This document shows, piece by piece, positions 33,971-34,087 of a stretch of DNA of 34,087 bases (positions are counted from its first letter, which is position 1; every line of letters starts with the position of its first letter). Position numbers and translations under genes: made by a program. This DNA is from Opitutia bacterium (GTDB lineage: Bacteria > Verrucomicrobiota > Verrucomicrobiia > Opitutales > Seribacteraceae). Below the pieces are notes generated by a model. The model was not told the DNA's origin. It saw only the letters and a program-made list of their open reading frames with translations, and did no database searches. The DNA lies in NCBI GenBank assembly GCA_002721705.1, contig PBLJ01000018.1:1-34087 (forward strand), read 5' to 3'.

Positions 33971-34087
33971 GTGGGATCTTCTCCATCTTCTTCCGTAAAA
34001 ACCCTCGTCTGGGGGTTGTTTCTCGTGATGTTCATTCTTCACCAGGACAAATGGTGGTGGGACGATGCAACCCTGGTGCTTGGTTTT
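33971..34087 (+). CDS. DUF3311 family small membrane protein (5' part, cut by window end)
   Basis: 39 residues are visible from GTG 33971, preceded by GGAAG five bases upstream. A Ser-rich start leads into one hydrophobic segment (VWGLFLVMFILHQD) and then KWWWDDATLVLGF, the LHQDxWxWWDxxLVxGF signature of DUF3311 proteins. In many bacteria this small protein is encoded next to a sodium:solute symporter and is thought to be its accessory subunit, so a symporter gene is predicted just beyond the window. The reading frame is open to the last base. Confidence 0.78.
   Translation, partial: MGSSPSSSVKTLVWGLFLVMFILHQDKWWWDDATLVLGF

Overview
The window reads as a chromosomal segment of a Gram-negative, flagellated member of the Verrucomicrobiota, most likely class Opitutae. 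This is an inference from gene families, not from a marker gene. The pointers are secreted PQQ-like beta-propeller proteins with the N-terminal DWPxWGG type motif, a DUF3311 gene start, an ECF sigma factor of the planctomycete/verrucomicrobial style, a giant Ig-repeat surface protein with a Trp/Tyr-rich C-terminal module, and a SulP transporter. No tRNA, rRNA, CRISPR array, insertion sequence or phage gene was seen.

Layout. Bases 1-6829 (+): the 3' part of a giant secreted surface protein (beta-propeller-like start, Ig-like domains, DUF4214-like segment, poly-Asn tract), then two family 4 glycosyltransferases. Bases 6879-9300 (-): hisC and a CNNM/CorC-type CBS transporter. Bases 9402-11080 (+): an RmlD-like reductase and a lipoate ligase/octanoyltransferase. 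Bases 11093-12313 (-): an Fe-S RNA m5U methyltransferase. Bases 12374-13162 (+): a SpoU methyltransferase. Bases 13159-16766 (-): a tight trxB-oleC-oleD operon, where oleC and oleD are the last two steps of long-chain olefin synthesis. Bases 16885-18852 (+): TatD, a MazG-like enzyme and a coiled-coil protein with three internal repeats. Bases 18897-20705 (-): a SulP transporter.

The most striking region is 20815-25916, which holds three divergent flagellin genes in a row. The first has a recognisable sigma-28 promoter and carries a complete C-type lectin-like domain (EPN and WND calcium/sugar-site motifs, no cysteine) in place of the usual variable flagellin domain. The other two share an unrecognised beta-rich central domain flanked by a conserved cysteine pair. 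The array ends in two hairpins with different stems but the same 12-base loop sequence, followed by a convergent GumC/Wzz-like gene.

Bases 27659-34087 form a secreted beta-propeller region: an ECF sigma factor, a PQQ-like protein, a convergent MarR regulator with a near-palindromic candidate operator in its divergent promoter, a PQQ-like lipoprotein, a third PQQ-like protein, and the start of a DUF3311 membrane protein. The first and last thirds of the window are thus devoted to the cell surface and exported proteins (adhesin, glycans, flagellar filament, propellers), and the middle mostly to housekeeping genes.
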